DNA from: Thermoleophilia bacterium | GTDB taxonomy: Bacteria; Actinomycetota; Thermoleophilia; Gaiellales; Gaiellaceae | Assembly (NCBI GenBank): GCA_025934995.1 | Contig: JAICWC010000004.1 | Coordinates: 1-54,860, forward strand | DNA: 54,860 bases | Reading direction: 5' to 3' | In this document: one piece after another, positions 39,851 through 49,099 of the stretch | Layout of the letters: each line of letters begins with the position of its first letter | How positions within the stretch are numbered: the first letter of the stretch is position 1 | Translations under genes and position numbers: made by a program | Notes under the pieces: model-generated | Seen by the model: only the letters and a program-made list of their open reading frames with translations | The model's database searches: none | What the model was told of the DNA's origin: nothing

Positions 39851-40410
39851 TCCTCATCGTCGACAACTACGACTCCTTCACCTACAACCTCGCCCATCTG
39901 TTCGGGGCGCTCGGGGCGGAGGTGACCGTTCGCCGTAACGACGAGATCGACGCGGACGAGGCGGAGCGCCTGCAGCCGACGCAGCTCGTCGTCTCCCCCG
40001 GCCCGGGCCGCCCCGCCGATGCCGGCGCCTCGAAGGCGATCATCGATCGGCTCGCGCCGACGACGCCGACGCTGGGCGTCTGCCTGGGGCACCAGGCGAT
40101 CGTCGAAGTGTTCGGCGGCGAGGTCGGATACGCGCGCGAGCTGCTGCACGGAAAAGCGTCACCGGTGCGGCACGACGGGCGCGGACTGTTCACCGATCTG
40201 CCCGAGCCGTTCGACGCGGGCCGGTACCACTCGCTCGCTGCAACACGGCTGCCGGACGTGCTCGAACCGACGGCGCACGCGGACGACGGCGAGGTGATGG
40301 CGGTACGCCATCGAACGCTGCCGATCGTCGGGGTGCAGTTTCATCCCGAGTCGGTTCTGACCCCCGACGGGCCGACGCTCGCCCGCAACTTCCTCGCGGG
40401 GCTGCTGTGA
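39847..40410 (+). CDS. trpG: Anthranilate synthase component II (glutamine amidotransferase)
   Basis: A 187-residue class I glutamine amidotransferase supplying ammonia to TrpE. It begins ILIVDNYDSFTYNL, has the oxyanion motif SPGPGRP, the nucleophile C79 in GVCLGHQAI and the catalytic histidine and glutamate in VGVQFHPESVLT. PabA of folate synthesis is nearly the same protein; a shared role is possible, but its position in the trp operon favours TrpG. The ATG overlaps the trpE stop, and its own stop overlaps the trpD GTG (GTGA). Confidence 0.95.
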   Translation: MILIVDNYDSFTYNLAHLFGALGAEVTVRRNDEIDADEAERLQPTQLVVSPGPGRPADAGASKAIIDRLAPTTPTLGVCLGHQAIVEVFGGEVGYARELLHGKASPVRHDGRGLFTDLPEPFDAGRYHSLAATRLPDVLEPTAHADDGEVMAVRHRTLPIVGVQFHPESVLTPDGPTLARNFLAGLL

Positions 40411-41417
40411 TCCACGAGCTGATGGCACGCGTGCTCGACGGGCACGATCTGACACGCGCACAGGCGCACGACGCGATGCAGGAGATCATGAGCGGCGACG
40501 CGACACAGGCGCAGATCGCGGGCTTTCTCGTCGCGCTGCGCGCGAAGGGCGAGACCGCCGACGAGATCGCAGGGTGCGCGGAGGCGATGCGCGAGCACGT
40601 TCTCCCCGTCCAGCCGAAGCGCGAGGACCTCGTCGACACCGCCGGCACGGGCGGCGACGGCAAGAGCACGCTCAACATCTCGACCGCCGCCGCGCTCGTC
40701 GCGGCCGCCGCCGGGGCCGGCGTCGCGAAGCACGGCAACCGGGCGGCGTCGTCGCAGACCGGATCCGCCGACGTGCTCGAAGCGCTCGGCTTCGAGCTCG
40801 ACCTCGCGCCGGGGAGGATTGCGCAATCGATCGACGAGCTCGGGTTCGGGTTCATGTTCGCGCAGGCCCACCATCCCGCGATGAAGCACGCCGCACCGGT
40901 CAGACGCGAGCTCGGAACGCGTACGGTGTTCAACGTGCTCGGACCGCTCACCAACCCGGCACGCGCACGGGCGCAGGTGGTCGGCGTCTACTCGCCGGAC
41001 CTCGTGCGACCGGTCGCGGAAGCGCTCGCGCAGCTCGGGTCGCGGCGCGCGTTCGTCGTGCACGGCGCGGGCGGGATCGACGAGCTCTCGCCGGTCGGCC
41101 CGAGCCAGGTCTCCGAGGTTGTCGACGGCGGCGTTCGCGACCGCGTCATCGATCCGACGGAGCTCGGGATCGAGCCGTGCGAGCTCGCGTCGCTCGCCGG
41201 CGGCACTCCCGAGGAGAACGCGGCGTCGATCCGGCGGGTCTTCGGCGGCGAGCGGGGCGGCCCGCGCGACGCGATCCTGCTCAACGCCGCCGGGGCGATC
41301 GCTGCGGGCGGACATGCGGCCGATCTGCGTGAGGGGATCGCGATCGCCCGCGCTGCGGTCGATTCCGGCGCGGCCGCGTCGCGGCTCGACGAGCTGGTGG
41401 AGTTCACCCATGCCTAG
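40407..41417 (+). CDS. trpD: Anthranilate phosphoribosyltransferase
   Basis: A 336-residue enzyme transferring phosphoribose from PRPP to anthranilate. It has the PRPP/Mg loop VDTAGTGGDGKSTLNIST, KHGNRAASSQTGSADVLEALG and RTVFNVLGPLTNPA, all diagnostic. The GTG start at 40407 overlaps the trpG stop. The last 8 nt overlap the start of trpCF (ATGCCTAG), so translation is coupled. Confidence 0.96.
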   Translation: MIHELMARVLDGHDLTRAQAHDAMQEIMSGDATQAQIAGFLVALRAKGETADEIAGCAEAMREHVLPVQPKREDLVDTAGTGGDGKSTLNISTAAALVAAAAGAGVAKHGNRAASSQTGSADVLEALGFELDLAPGRIAQSIDELGFGFMFAQAHHPAMKHAAPVRRELGTRTVFNVLGPLTNPARARAQVVGVYSPDLVRPVAEALAQLGSRRAFVVHGAGGIDELSPVGPSQVSEVVDGGVRDRVIDPTELGIEPCELASLAGGTPEENAASIRRVFGGERGGPRDAILLNAAGAIAAGGHAADLREGIAIARAAVDSGAAASRLDELVEFTHA

Positions 41418-42570
41418 GTTCGCCGACGCGTTGTCGAAGCCCGGCCTCGGTGCGATCGCCGAGGTGAAACGGCGCTCGCCGTCCGCAGGCGACCTTCGTC
41501 CGGACGCCGATCCGGCTCGGCTCGCGGCGCAGTTCGCGTCAGCCGGCGCGGCCGCGGTCAGCGTCTTGGTCGACGAGCGCTTCGGCGGCACGATCGACGA
41601 CCTGCGCGCCGCGCGGGCGGCAACCGACGCGCCGCTCCTCGGCAAGGGCTTCTTCTCGACCGAGGAGCATTTGCGAGAGCTGAAGGAAGCGGGCGCCGAC
41701 GCGGTCCTGTTGCTCCTGCGCGACCTCGACGACGCGACGTGCGCGCGACTGCTCGCCTACACGCACGAGCTCGGCCTCGACGCGCTCGTCGAGGCGCACG
41801 ACGCCGACGAGCTGCAACGGGCGATGGCGCTCGACGCGCCGATCGTCGGCATCAATGCGCGCGACCTCGAGACGTTCGCGATCGACCGTCGCACACAACT
41901 GCAGCTCGTCGCACGCGCGCCGAAGGACCGGATCGTCATCGCCGAGAGCGGCGTGCACACGCGCGCGCAGGGTGCGGCGGCCGAGCTCGCGGGAGCGGAT
42001 GCGATCCTCGTCGGCTCTGCATTGATGAGGGCGTCCGATCCCGCAGCGAAGCTGCGCGACCTCTTGCGCCGGCCGCTCGTGAAGGTGTGCGGGTTGACCC
42101 GGCAGGAGGACGTCGACGCCGCGGTCGAGGCCGGCGCCGACCTGCTGGGCTTCATCCACGTCGAGGCGAGCCCGCGTAGGAGCGACACGGTGCTCGACGT
42201 CCCGGAGACCCAGCTCGCCGTGTCGGTGTTCGTGGAGGAGACCCGCGAGACGCCGGCCGACCTCATCCAGTTCTATCCCGATCGCGGCGCCGGCGTGCGC
42301 GGCCGCGAGGCGTTGTTGCTGCGCGACGGCGTTCGGGTCGGCACGCTCCTCGATCAGCCGTGGGACGAACACGACGCGCTGCACTGGAGCCGGGCCGCCG
42401 AGGCGAAGGGCCGGATCATGCTGGCGGGCGGCCTCGGTCCGGAGAACGTGCGCGATGCGATCGCGGCCGTGCGTCCGTGGGCGGTCGACGCATCGTCGTC
42501 GCTGGAATCGGAGCCGGGTGTGAAGGATCACGCGCGCGTGCGCGCCTACGTCGAGGCCGCACATGCGTGA
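41410..42570 (+). CDS. trpCF: Fused indole-3-glycerol phosphate synthase / phosphoribosylanthranilate isomerase
   Basis: A 386-residue bifunctional protein. Residues about 1-222 are Trp[64 protein letters not shown] and [10 protein letters not shown]. Residues about 225-386 are a TrpF domain with the catalytic cysteine in [22 protein letters not shown] and the catalytic aspartate in VDASSSLE...PGVKD. TrpF is short (about 160 residues), and the central QLHG(D/N)E region is not recognisable; [13 protein letters not shown] stands there. Many actinobacteria lack TrpF and use PriA instead. The ATG overlaps trpD by 8 nt; the stop overlaps trpB by 8 nt. Confidence 0.9.
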   Translation: MPRFADALSKPGLGAIAEVKRRSPSAGDLRPDADPARLAAQFASAGAAAVSVLVDERFGGTIDDLRAARAATDAPLLGKGFFSTEEHLRELKEAGADAVLLLLRDLDDATCARLLAYTHELGLDALVEAHDADELQRAMALDAPIVGINARDLETFAIDRRTQLQLVARAPKDRIVIAESGVHTRAQGAAAELAGADAILVGSALMRASDPAAKLRDLLRRPLVKVCGLTRQEDVDAAVEAGADLLGFIHVEASPRRSDTVLDVPETQLAVSVFVEETRETPADLIQFYPDRGAGVRGREALLLRDGVRVGTLLDQPWDEHDALHWSRAAEAKGRIMLAGGLGPENVRDAIAAVRPWAVDASSSLESEPGVKDHARVRAYVEAAHA

Positions 42571-43690
42571 CTTCGGCGACTACGGCGGGCGCTACGTGCC
42601 CGAGACGTTGATCCCGGCGCTCGACGAGCTCGAGCGCGCTTGGGAGGAGGCGCAGGCGGACGACGCGTTCCATGCCGAGCTGCACGCGCTCGCGACGACG
42701 TATGTGGGCCGACCGTCGCCGTTGACGCTCATCGAGCGGTTCGCGCCGGGCAAGAAGATCTATCTCAAGCGCGAGGATCTGAACCACACCGGCGCCCACA
42801 AGATCAACAACGCCGTCGGCCAGGCGGTGCTCGCAAAGCGCCTCGGCAAGCAGCGGATCGTGGCCGAGACGGGCGCAGGCCAGCATGGCGTCGCGACCGC
42901 GACCGTGTGCGCGCGCTTCGGCTTCGAGTGCGTCGTCTACATGGGCGTCGAGGACATGCGGCGCCAGAGGCCGAACGTCGAGCGCATGCGGCTGCTCGGC
43001 GCCGAGGTGCGTAGCGTCGACTTCGGGACGAAGACGCTGAAGGAGGCGACGAGCGAGGCGATCCGCGACTGGATCACGAACGTCGAGACGACGCACTACC
43101 TCATCGGCTCGTGCGTCGGGCCGGCGCCCTATCCCGAGCTCGTCGCGGAACTGCAGAGCGTGATCGGGCGCGAGGCGCGCGAGCAGTTTCTCGCAGCGGC
43201 CGACGCACTGCCAGAAGCAGTGGTCGCGTGTGTCGGAGGCGGCTCGAACGCGATCGGCCTCTTCCGCGGCTTCGTCGACGACGTCGGCGTGCGGCTCGTC
43301 GGTGTCGAGGCCGCGGGCGCGGCGTCGCTGGCCTCGGGGCGGGTCGGCGTGCTGCACGGCGCACGGTCGTCGATCCTCGCGGACGAGGACGGCCAGGTCG
43401 CGGACGCGCACTCGATCTCGGCCGGGCTCGATTATCCGGGCGTCGGCCCGGAGCATGCATTCCTGCGCGACACCGGCCGGGCGGAGTACCGGACGGCGAC
43501 CGACGAGGACGCGATCGCCGCGTTCGCCGACCTCGCGCGTACGGAGGGCATCATCCCCGCGCTCGAGCCGGCCCACGCGCTCGCGCGCGCACGCGACCTC
43601 GACGCGGAGCTGATCCTCGTCGGCCTGAGCGGCCGCGGCGACAAAGATCTCGCCGAGGTGCTCGACCGCCTCGACCCGGCGAACGCGTGA
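42563..43690 (+). CDS. trpB: Tryptophan synthase beta chain
   Basis: A 375-residue PLP enzyme condensing indole with serine. It starts [21 protein letters not shown] and has the PLP lysine K80 in [30 protein letters not shown], the GGGSNA phosphate loop ([12 protein letters not shown]) and [14 protein letters not shown]. This is the conventional TrpB1 type that works with TrpA. The ATG overlaps the trpCF stop (ATGCGTGA). It is followed by 112 nt before trpA, the only sizeable gap in the operon. Confidence 0.97.
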   Translation: MRDFGDYGGRYVPETLIPALDELERAWEEAQADDAFHAELHALATTYVGRPSPLTLIERFAPGKKIYLKREDLNHTGAHKINNAVGQAVLAKRLGKQRIVAETGAGQHGVATATVCARFGFECVVYMGVEDMRRQRPNVERMRLLGAEVRSVDFGTKTLKEATSEAIRDWITNVETTHYLIGSCVGPAPYPELVAELQSVIGREAREQFLAAADALPEAVVACVGGGSNAIGLFRGFVDDVGVRLVGVEAAGAASLASGRVGVLHGARSSILADEDGQVADAHSISAGLDYPGVGPEHAFLRDTGRAEYRTATDEDAIAAFADLARTEGIIPALEPAHALARARDLDAELILVGLSGRGDKDLAEVLDRLDPANA

Positions 43691-43753
43691 CGCTCGACCG
43701 AAGCTTGACCCGTCCGACCCAGCCGAGCCCGAAAGGTGCCGAGCCCGCCGCAA

Positions 43754-43808
43754 CCTCCCAACCCTCGAAAAAGGGGTTATCCCCTTTTAGGAGAGTTGAG
43801 GGTTGAGG
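43754..43808 (+). promoter_or_regulatory. Nested hairpin covering the trpA start codon
   Basis: The inner stem is AAAAGGGG-TTAT-CCCCTTTT (43769-43788). The outer stem is CAACCCTC (43759-43766) with GAGGGTTG (43798-43805), extendable by CCT/AGG across a bulge. The trpA TTG (43803-43805) lies in the outer stem, and its Shine-Dalgarno AGGAG (43789-43793) is in the asymmetric bulge between them. The region is AT-richer than its surroundings. Confidence 0.6.
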
Positions 43809-44504
43809 AAGGCGCTCGTCATCTATCTGATGGCAGAGCCGGAGACGCCGGAGCTCGCGCGCGCCGCCGTTGACGGCGGCGCGGACATCATCGAGTTCGG
43901 CTTTCCGTACAGCGATCCGCTCGCCGACGGGCCGGTGATCCGGCGCGCCGGCGAGCGCGCGCTCGCGCGCGGGATGCGCACGAAGCAATGTCTCGACGTC
44001 CTCGCGCGCACGCGCGAGCTCGTCGGCCCCGACACGCCGCTGATCCCCATGACGTACTCCTCGCTGTACGAGGCGTACGGGTGGGACCGGCTGACCGACG
44101 AGATCCGCGCGCACGGCGGGACGAGCATGATCGTCTCCGACCTCCCCGCCGGAGAGCGCCCGGAGCTGAAGCGTGTGCAACTCGTCGCGCCGACGTCGAC
44201 CGACGAGCGAATCGCGCTCGCAGGCGAGCAGACGGACGGCTGGCTCTATCTCGTGACCGTGACCGGGACGACCGGCGCGCGTCACGAGGTCTCCCCCGCG
44301 CTCGCCGGGCTCGTCGAGCGGACGCGGCGCCTGACGACCAAGCCGCTCTACGCAGGCTTCGGCATCTCGACGCCGGAGCACGCGCGAGCGGCGGCCGCCC
44401 TCGCCGACGGCATAGCGGTCGGAACGCGCGCCGTGCAGGTGGCGGAAGAGGGACCGGACGCGCTCCGCACGTACGTCGCGTCGCTTCGCTCCGCGTTGGA
44501 CTAG
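43803..44504 (+). CDS. trpA: Tryptophan synthase alpha chain
   Basis: A 233-residue TIM-barrel enzyme that splits indole-3-glycerol phosphate to indole for TrpB. The catalytic glutamate is in IIEFGFPYSDPLADGPV and the aspartate in the same SDPLADGP motif; YAGFGISTPEHARAA and AVGTRAVQ are the phosphate-binding loops. It is about 30 residues shorter than typical TrpA because it lacks the usual N-terminal helix before the first strand (RKALVIYLMAEPE). The start is TTG with AGGAG 9 nt upstream, inside a hairpin. It is the last gene of the operon. Confidence 0.94.
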   Translation: MRKALVIYLMAEPETPELARAAVDGGADIIEFGFPYSDPLADGPVIRRAGERALARGMRTKQCLDVLARTRELVGPDTPLIPMTYSSLYEAYGWDRLTDEIRAHGGTSMIVSDLPAGERPELKRVQLVAPTSTDERIALAGEQTDGWLYLVTVTGTTGARHEVSPALAGLVERTRRLTTKPLYAGFGISTPEHARAAAALADGIAVGTRAVQVAEEGPDALRTYVASLRSALD

Positions 44505-44565
44505 GCGGCAGGCGAGAGCGAGGCGGCTCCCGCGACGAGCCGAGCCGAGCTCCTCGTCTAGCGCT

Positions 44566-45243
44566 TCAGGCGCCGGTCGAGCTGAGCGGCGGCTGGACGA
44601 GCCGCGGCGGCGCCGGACTGACAGCGTCTGGCGGAGCAGGTTCCTCCTGCGCGGGCGCATCGACCGACGGCACAACGGGGGGCGGGGTCGGCGCGACCTG
44701 GACGACCGGCGGGGCCTGGGCCGGAATCGGCGCGGGAGTCGGCAGCCGCACGGCGGCCGGCATCGGCGCCGGGGCCGGAGCAGCCGGGGGAGCCAGAGCC
44801 GGCGCGGGAGCCGCAACGGGCGCGGGAGCCGCAGCGGGTGCTGGAGCCGGAGCCGCCGGAGCCGGAGCCGGAACCGGAACAACGGGAGCGGGCGCCGGGG
44901 CGGCGACGGGAAGAACGGGGGCAGCGGGCCGCGCGACGGCGCCTCGCATCAGCGCCTGCTCGACGTGCAGCTGGCGCAGCGCGAGCTGCGCCTGGAACCG
45001 GAGATCGACCGCCCGGCGCTCGCCGAGCGACCAGCCGAGGTAGGCGCCGGCGGCGCCGCCGAGCAGCAGCGTCGCATACCCGAGGTGGTGCGGCACGAGG
45101 GCGTTGGAATGCTGAAAGAGCGGGAAGCCGCCGAGAGCGGCGCCCACGAGCGCACCGAGCATCGAGAAGCCGCGGACGACGCGCGACGCCCTGCCCTCCA
45201 GGTGCGCCGCATACTGCTCGATGAGTCCTGTTGTCTCAGTCAT
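44566..45243 (-). CDS. Membrane protein with a long Ala/Pro-rich tail
   Basis: A 225-residue protein of unknown function. Two predicted membrane helices (about 26-47, FSMLGALVGAALGGFPLF, and 55-74, LGYATLLLGGAAGAYLGWSL) are followed by a short basic helix and about 120 residues rich in Ala-Pro repeats. Such tails are extended and may span the cell wall or cytoplasm. The start at 45243 is favoured by an upstream GAGG; GTG at 45252 is possible. It is divergent from the HtrA gene, separated by 126 bp. Confidence 0.65.
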   Translation of the reverse strand: MTETTGLIEQYAAHLEGRASRVVRGFSMLGALVGAALGGFPLFQHSNALVPHHLGYATLLLGGAAGAYLGWSLGERRAVDLRFQAQLALRQLHVEQALMRGAVARPAAPVLPVAAPAPAPVVPVPAPAPAAPAPAPAAAPAPVAAPAPALAPPAAPAPAPMPAAVRLPTPAPIPAQAPPVVQVAPTPPPVVPSVDAPAQEEPAPPDAVSPAPPRLVQPPLSSTGA

Positions 45244-45369
45244 CGCCGCCACCCTCTACATCGGCCGCCGGGCGGCCGTCCTTTAACCACTCCTTAGCGA
45301 CCTCTCATCCTCGTCCTAAGGGGCCCGGGAATCCTTGAGACACGACTTCAACGAACTCAGGAGAACCAC

Positions 45370-46461
45370 GTGAACAGGACAACCACCCTTCGCCGCATCG
45401 CCCCCATCGCGGCCGCCCTGGCTCTTGGAGCCGGGGTCGGGGCGGGCGTCTACGCCGGTGTCAGCGGCGGCTCCTCCGGAAGCTCGGCCAAGGACACGAC
45501 GGTGGTCGCGTCGGTCCCAGCCCAGACCGCGGCTGCGACGGCGACGACCTCTCTGACCCAGATCTACAAGGACGACGCGCCGGGCGTCGTCGACATCACG
45601 GTCGACTCGACGCAGACGAGCGACAACGGCTTCTTCGGCCCGCAGTCGCAGCAGACCCAGGCCGAAGGCTCGGGCTTCGTCTACGACAAGGACGGCCACA
45701 TCGTTACGAACGCCCATGTCGTCGACGGCGCCACGGCGATCAAGGTGCGCTTCCAGGACGGCACCACCGCGAAGGCGACGCTCGTCGGCAAGGACGAGGG
45801 CACCGACATCGCGGTGATCAAGGTCGACGGGGTCGCGTCCGAGCTGCATCCGCTGCCCATCGGCACGTCGTCGAACGTGCTGCCCGGCCAGGAAGTCCTC
45901 GCGATCGGCAGCCCCTTCGGCCTGCCCGAGACGATGACAGCCGGGATCATCAGCGCGGTCAACCGCACGATCACGGCGCCCAACCAGTACTCGATCTCCG
46001 GCGCGATCCAGACCGACGCCGCGATCAACCACGGCAACTCCGGTGGCCCGCTGCTGAACTCGTCGGGCCAGGTGATCGGCGTCAACGCGCAGATCGAGAG
46101 CAACTCGAACGACAACGCGGGTGTCGGCTTCGCAATCCCGATCGACGCCGTGAAGGACGTGGCGAACACGGTGATCGGCGGCAAGACCGTGCAGCACGCG
46201 TACCTCGGCGTGACGATCGCCGACGCAAGCTCGGGCGCCGGCGCTCAGATCGAGACGGTCAAGAGCGGCTCGCCTGCCGACACCGCCGGCCTGAAGATCG
46301 GCGACGTCGTCACGAAGATCGGCGACCACTCCGTCGAGAACGCCGACGACCTGACTGCGCTCGTCAGCTCCTACAAGCCGGGCGACAAGGCGACGTTCAC
46401 GGTCACCCGCGACGGCGCGACGAAGACGATCGACGTCACGTTCGGGCAGCGTCCGTCGTAG
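45370..46461 (+). CDS. HtrA/DegP-type serine protease with PDZ domain
   Basis: A 363-residue secreted or membrane-anchored quality-control protease. A hydrophobic segment (about 10-32) is followed by a low-complexity linker and a trypsin-like domain with the triad H116 (VTNAHVVDG), D146 (GTDIAVI) and S224 (NHGNSGGPLL). One PDZ domain (about 270-355, AYLGVTI...PADTAGLKIGDVVTKIG) closes the protein. The GTG start has AGGAG 7 nt upstream. Its 3' end overlaps the convergent cytochrome gene by 26 nt. Confidence 0.93.
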   Translation: MNRTTTLRRIAPIAAALALGAGVGAGVYAGVSGGSSGSSAKDTTVVASVPAQTAAATATTSLTQIYKDDAPGVVDITVDSTQTSDNGFFGPQSQQTQAEGSGFVYDKDGHIVTNAHVVDGATAIKVRFQDGTTAKATLVGKDEGTDIAVIKVDGVASELHPLPIGTSSNVLPGQEVLAIGSPFGLPETMTAGIISAVNRTITAPNQYSISGAIQTDAAINHGNSGGPLLNSSGQVIGVNAQIESNSNDNAGVGFAIPIDAVKDVANTVIGGKTVQHAYLGVTIADASSGAGAQIETVKSGSPADTAGLKIGDVVTKIGDHSVENADDLTALVSSYKPGDKATFTVTRDGATKTIDVTFGQRPS

Positions 46462-47050
46462 ATGTAGGCGCAGTTCCCTCCGTGGGCTCGGACGACGGCG
46501 GCACCTCCCAGCGCGGGTGGTGCCGCCGGGCCCATTCCTCGCTGACCGTGCCGCGCGTCATCCCGCGCAGCGCATGGCGTGTCGCAGGATGGATGACCGC
46601 GAGGTAGAGGTGCCCGGCGAGCAGCGCGAGCGCGGCGTACATCAGCGTGTCGTGCAGCGTCACCGTGTTCTGCAGGCGGAAGCGGGTGTCGCGCTCGCCG
46701 AGCCAGAGGAGCAGGCCCGAGATGACGAACAGCACCGTGATCGCTGCGTTGAAGATCGCGTTCACCTTCTGGCCGGGGTTGAAGCGGCGGTGGTCGAGCG
46801 TCTCGAGCTCGCGCAACGTCCGCCAGAGACCGCGCGAGTCGCCGAGGAGCGCGACGAGCGCGAGCGCGGCGATCCAGCCGAGCCCGCCCCAGAAGTGGAG
46901 ATCCTTGATCAGGGGCCGACGGCCGACGAGCCGGGAGAGCTCCGGCAGAAACAGGATGAGCCCCGTCCCGAGCAGGTAGAGGAAGAACGCGGCGTTGACC
47001 CAGTGGAACGTGCGCTCGCTGCGCGAAAAGCGCTGGACGTACGCCTTCAC
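46436..47050 (-). CDS. Cytochrome b561-type membrane subunit
   Basis: A 204-residue membrane protein with four to five helices. Histidines suited to bind b-type haem are in ERTFHWVNAAF, IKDLHFWGG, TLHDTLMYAAL and GHLYLAVIHPATRHA, the pattern of the formate-dehydrogenase/hydrogenase cytochrome b family. The GTG start overlaps the stop of the molybdopterin oxidoreductase gene (GTGA), so the two probably form an enzyme-quinone link, as YedY (MsrP) does with YedZ (MsrQ), though this cytochrome is not of the YedZ family by motif. Confidence 0.85.
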   Translation of the reverse strand: MKAYVQRFSRSERTFHWVNAAFFLYLLGTGLILFLPELSRLVGRRPLIKDLHFWGGLGWIAALALVALLGDSRGLWRTLRELETLDHRRFNPGQKVNAIFNAAITVLFVISGLLLWLGERDTRFRLQNTVTLHDTLMYAALALLAGHLYLAVIHPATRHALRGMTRGTVSEEWARRHHPRWEVPPSSEPTEGTAPTSTTDAART

Positions 47051-47712
47051 AGGCCGTTCGAGTGGCCGACGTACGCGTCGCGGTCGTAGCCGAGGTTCTC
47101 CCAGTAGCCGTCCTCGGGCCGCTCGACGAGGTCGATTCTCGACACCCACTTGACGTTCTTGTAGCCGTACATCTCCGGGATGACGAGGCGCACCGGCGCC
47201 CCGTGCTCGCGCGGCAGCGGCTTGCCGTTCATCTCGTATGCGAGGAGGACGTCGGGAAGCTTCGCCTGGAAGATCGACAGCGAGTCGACGTACGGCACCT
47301 CCGCCGACGTGAACTGCACGCCGAGCGCAGCCGAATGCGGCTGCACGCGATCGAGCAGCTCGCTGAGCCGCACGCCCTTCCAGTGGACGTTCGACACGGT
47401 CCAGCCCGTGACGCAATGGAAGTCTCGGATCTGCGACGTCGCCGGCATCGCGCGCAGCTCGTCGTACGTCAGCGTCATCGGCTTCTCGACGAGGCCGCCG
47501 ACGTCGAGGCGCCACGTTGCCGGTTCGAACGTCGGCATCGTCGGCGCGACCGTGTAGATCCGCCAGCCGCCGCCGGGCGCGAACGGGATCGCCGAGACCG
47601 CCTTCGTCAGGCTCTTCCCCCACCACAGGGACGAGAGCCCGCCGGCAACCGTGACGAGGAAGAGTCCCCGTCCGAGTCGTTTGGGCGCCTGCTCGCTCAC
47701 TACCTTCTCCAT
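47047..47712 (-). CDS. Sulfite-oxidase-family molybdopterin oxidoreductase
   Basis: A 221-residue Moco enzyme of the SUOX/YedY fold. The molybdenum-ligating cysteine is in RDFHCVTGWTVSNVHWKGV. PREHGAPVRLVIPEMYGYKNVKWV is the other family hallmark. An N-terminal hydrophobic segment (about 15-32, GLFLVTVAGGLSSLWW) may anchor or export it; no twin-arginine motif is present. The start at 47712 is chosen by domain fit, 34 bp from the divergent exporter. The natural substrate (sulfoxide, sulfite or other) is unknown. The mod genes at 50.3-53.0 kb would supply its metal. Confidence 0.88.
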   Translation of the reverse strand: MEKVVSEQAPKRLGRGLFLVTVAGGLSSLWWGKSLTKAVSAIPFAPGGGWRIYTVAPTMPTFEPATWRLDVGGLVEKPMTLTYDELRAMPATSQIRDFHCVTGWTVSNVHWKGVRLSELLDRVQPHSAALGVQFTSAEVPYVDSLSIFQAKLPDVLLAYEMNGKPLPREHGAPVRLVIPEMYGYKNVKWVSRIDLVERPEDGYWENLGYDRDAYVGHSNGL

Positions 47713-47746
47713 TCGCAGTCCGGGCGGTTCCGGTTCACTCCTCAGT

Positions 47747-49099
47747 ATGCGCTGGATCCTGGTCGCCACGATTCTCGGCTCCTCGATCGCCTTCATCGAC
47801 GCCACCGTGGTCAATGTCGCCCTGCCGCCGATCCAGCACGATCTCGGCGGCGGCCTCGCGGCGCAGCAGTGGATCGTCGACGCCTACCTGCTGACCCTCG
47901 GCTCGTTGATCCTCGTCGGCGGCTCGCTCGGGGACATCTTCGGGGAGATGCGGCTGTTCACGATCGGCGTCGCCTCCTTCGGCGCCGCGTCGATCCTCTG
48001 CGCGCTCGCCCCGGACATCACGACGCTGATCGTCTTCCGCGGCATTCAGGGGATCGCCGGCGCGCTGCTGACGCCGGCGTCGCTCGCGCTGATCACGTCG
48101 AACTTCGAGGGCGCCGAGCGCGGGGCGGCGATCGGCACGTGGGCGGCGTGGAGCGGGATCGCGACCGTGGTCGGTCCGCTCCTCGGCGGCTGGCTGATCG
48201 GCGTCTCGTCGTGGCGCGTCATCTTCTTCCTCAACGTCCCGATCGCGGTGGTGACGATGGGGATCGCGCTGTTCCTCATTCCGCGCGGCCGCGACACCGC
48301 GAGCCGGGCGCGCGTCGACTACCTCGGCGGCGTGCTCTGCGCGCTCGGCCTCGGCGGAGTCGTCTACGGCCTGATCGAGCAACCGCGGCTCGGGTGGACG
48401 CACTGGTCCGTCGTCGGCGGGCTCGTGCTCGGGGCGGCGTCGCTGCTGGGGTTCGTGGCCTGGGAGGCGCGGGCGCGCGCGCCGATGCTGCCGCTCCGCC
48501 TGTTCGCGTCACGGAACTTCTCGGTCACGAACGTCGAAACGCTCGCCGTCTACGGCGGGCTCTCGGCGTGGGGCTTCTTTCTCGCTCTCTTCCTGCAGCA
48601 GCTGAGCGGCTACTCGCCGTTTCGCAGCGGGCTCGCGACATTGCCTGTGACGCTGGTGCTCTTCACGCTGTCGCGGTACACGGGCCGCTGGTCCGCGCAA
48701 TACGGCCCGCGGCTGTTCATGGGCGTCGGCCCGCTGCTGGCGGGCGCGTCGCTGCTGACGCTGGCGCGCATGCCGGTGCACCTGAGCTACTGGGTCGACC
48801 TCCTGCCGCCGCTACTGGGGTTCTCGTTCGGTCTCGGGCTCACCGTCGCGCCGCTCACGACGACGGTCCTCTCCGAAGCCGGGGCGGGCGACGCCGGCAT
48901 CGCTTCGGGCGTGAACAACGCGGTCGCGCGCATTGCGGGTCTCATGGCGATCGCCGCGATCGGCCTTGCGGCATCGGGCGGCGCGCACAAGCTGACGCCG
49001 CACGGATTCCACGTCGCAATGGTGATCGTCGGGGCGCTGATCTGCGCCGGCGGCGCGATCGGAGCAGCCGGAATCCGTAACCCGGCTAACGGCCGTTGA
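47747..49099 (+). CDS. MFS drug exporter, DHA2 (14-helix, EmrB/QacA) family
   Basis: A 450-residue major-facilitator protein. It has the N-terminal signature DATVVNVALPPIQHDLGG, the loop QQWIVDAYLLTLGSLILVGGSLGDIFG and the antiporter motif region LLGGWLIGVSSWRVIFFLNVPI, as in DHA2 exporters. About 14 helices are predicted. Substrates cannot be told. The ATG at 47747 fits the family start. The last 14 nt overlap the convergent M15 peptidase gene. Confidence 0.9.
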   Translation: MRWILVATILGSSIAFIDATVVNVALPPIQHDLGGGLAAQQWIVDAYLLTLGSLILVGGSLGDIFGEMRLFTIGVASFGAASILCALAPDITTLIVFRGIQGIAGALLTPASLALITSNFEGAERGAAIGTWAAWSGIATVVGPLLGGWLIGVSSWRVIFFLNVPIAVVTMGIALFLIPRGRDTASRARVDYLGGVLCALGLGGVVYGLIEQPRLGWTHWSVVGGLVLGAASLLGFVAWEARARAPMLPLRLFASRNFSVTNVETLAVYGGLSAWGFFLALFLQQLSGYSPFRSGLATLPVTLVLFTLSRYTGRWSAQYGPRLFMGVGPLLAGASLLTLARMPVHLSYWVDLLPPLLGFSFGLGLTVAPLTTTVLSEAGAGDAGIASGVNNAVARIAGLMAIAAIGLAASGGAHKLTPHGFHVAMVIVGALICAGGAIGAAGIRNPANGR

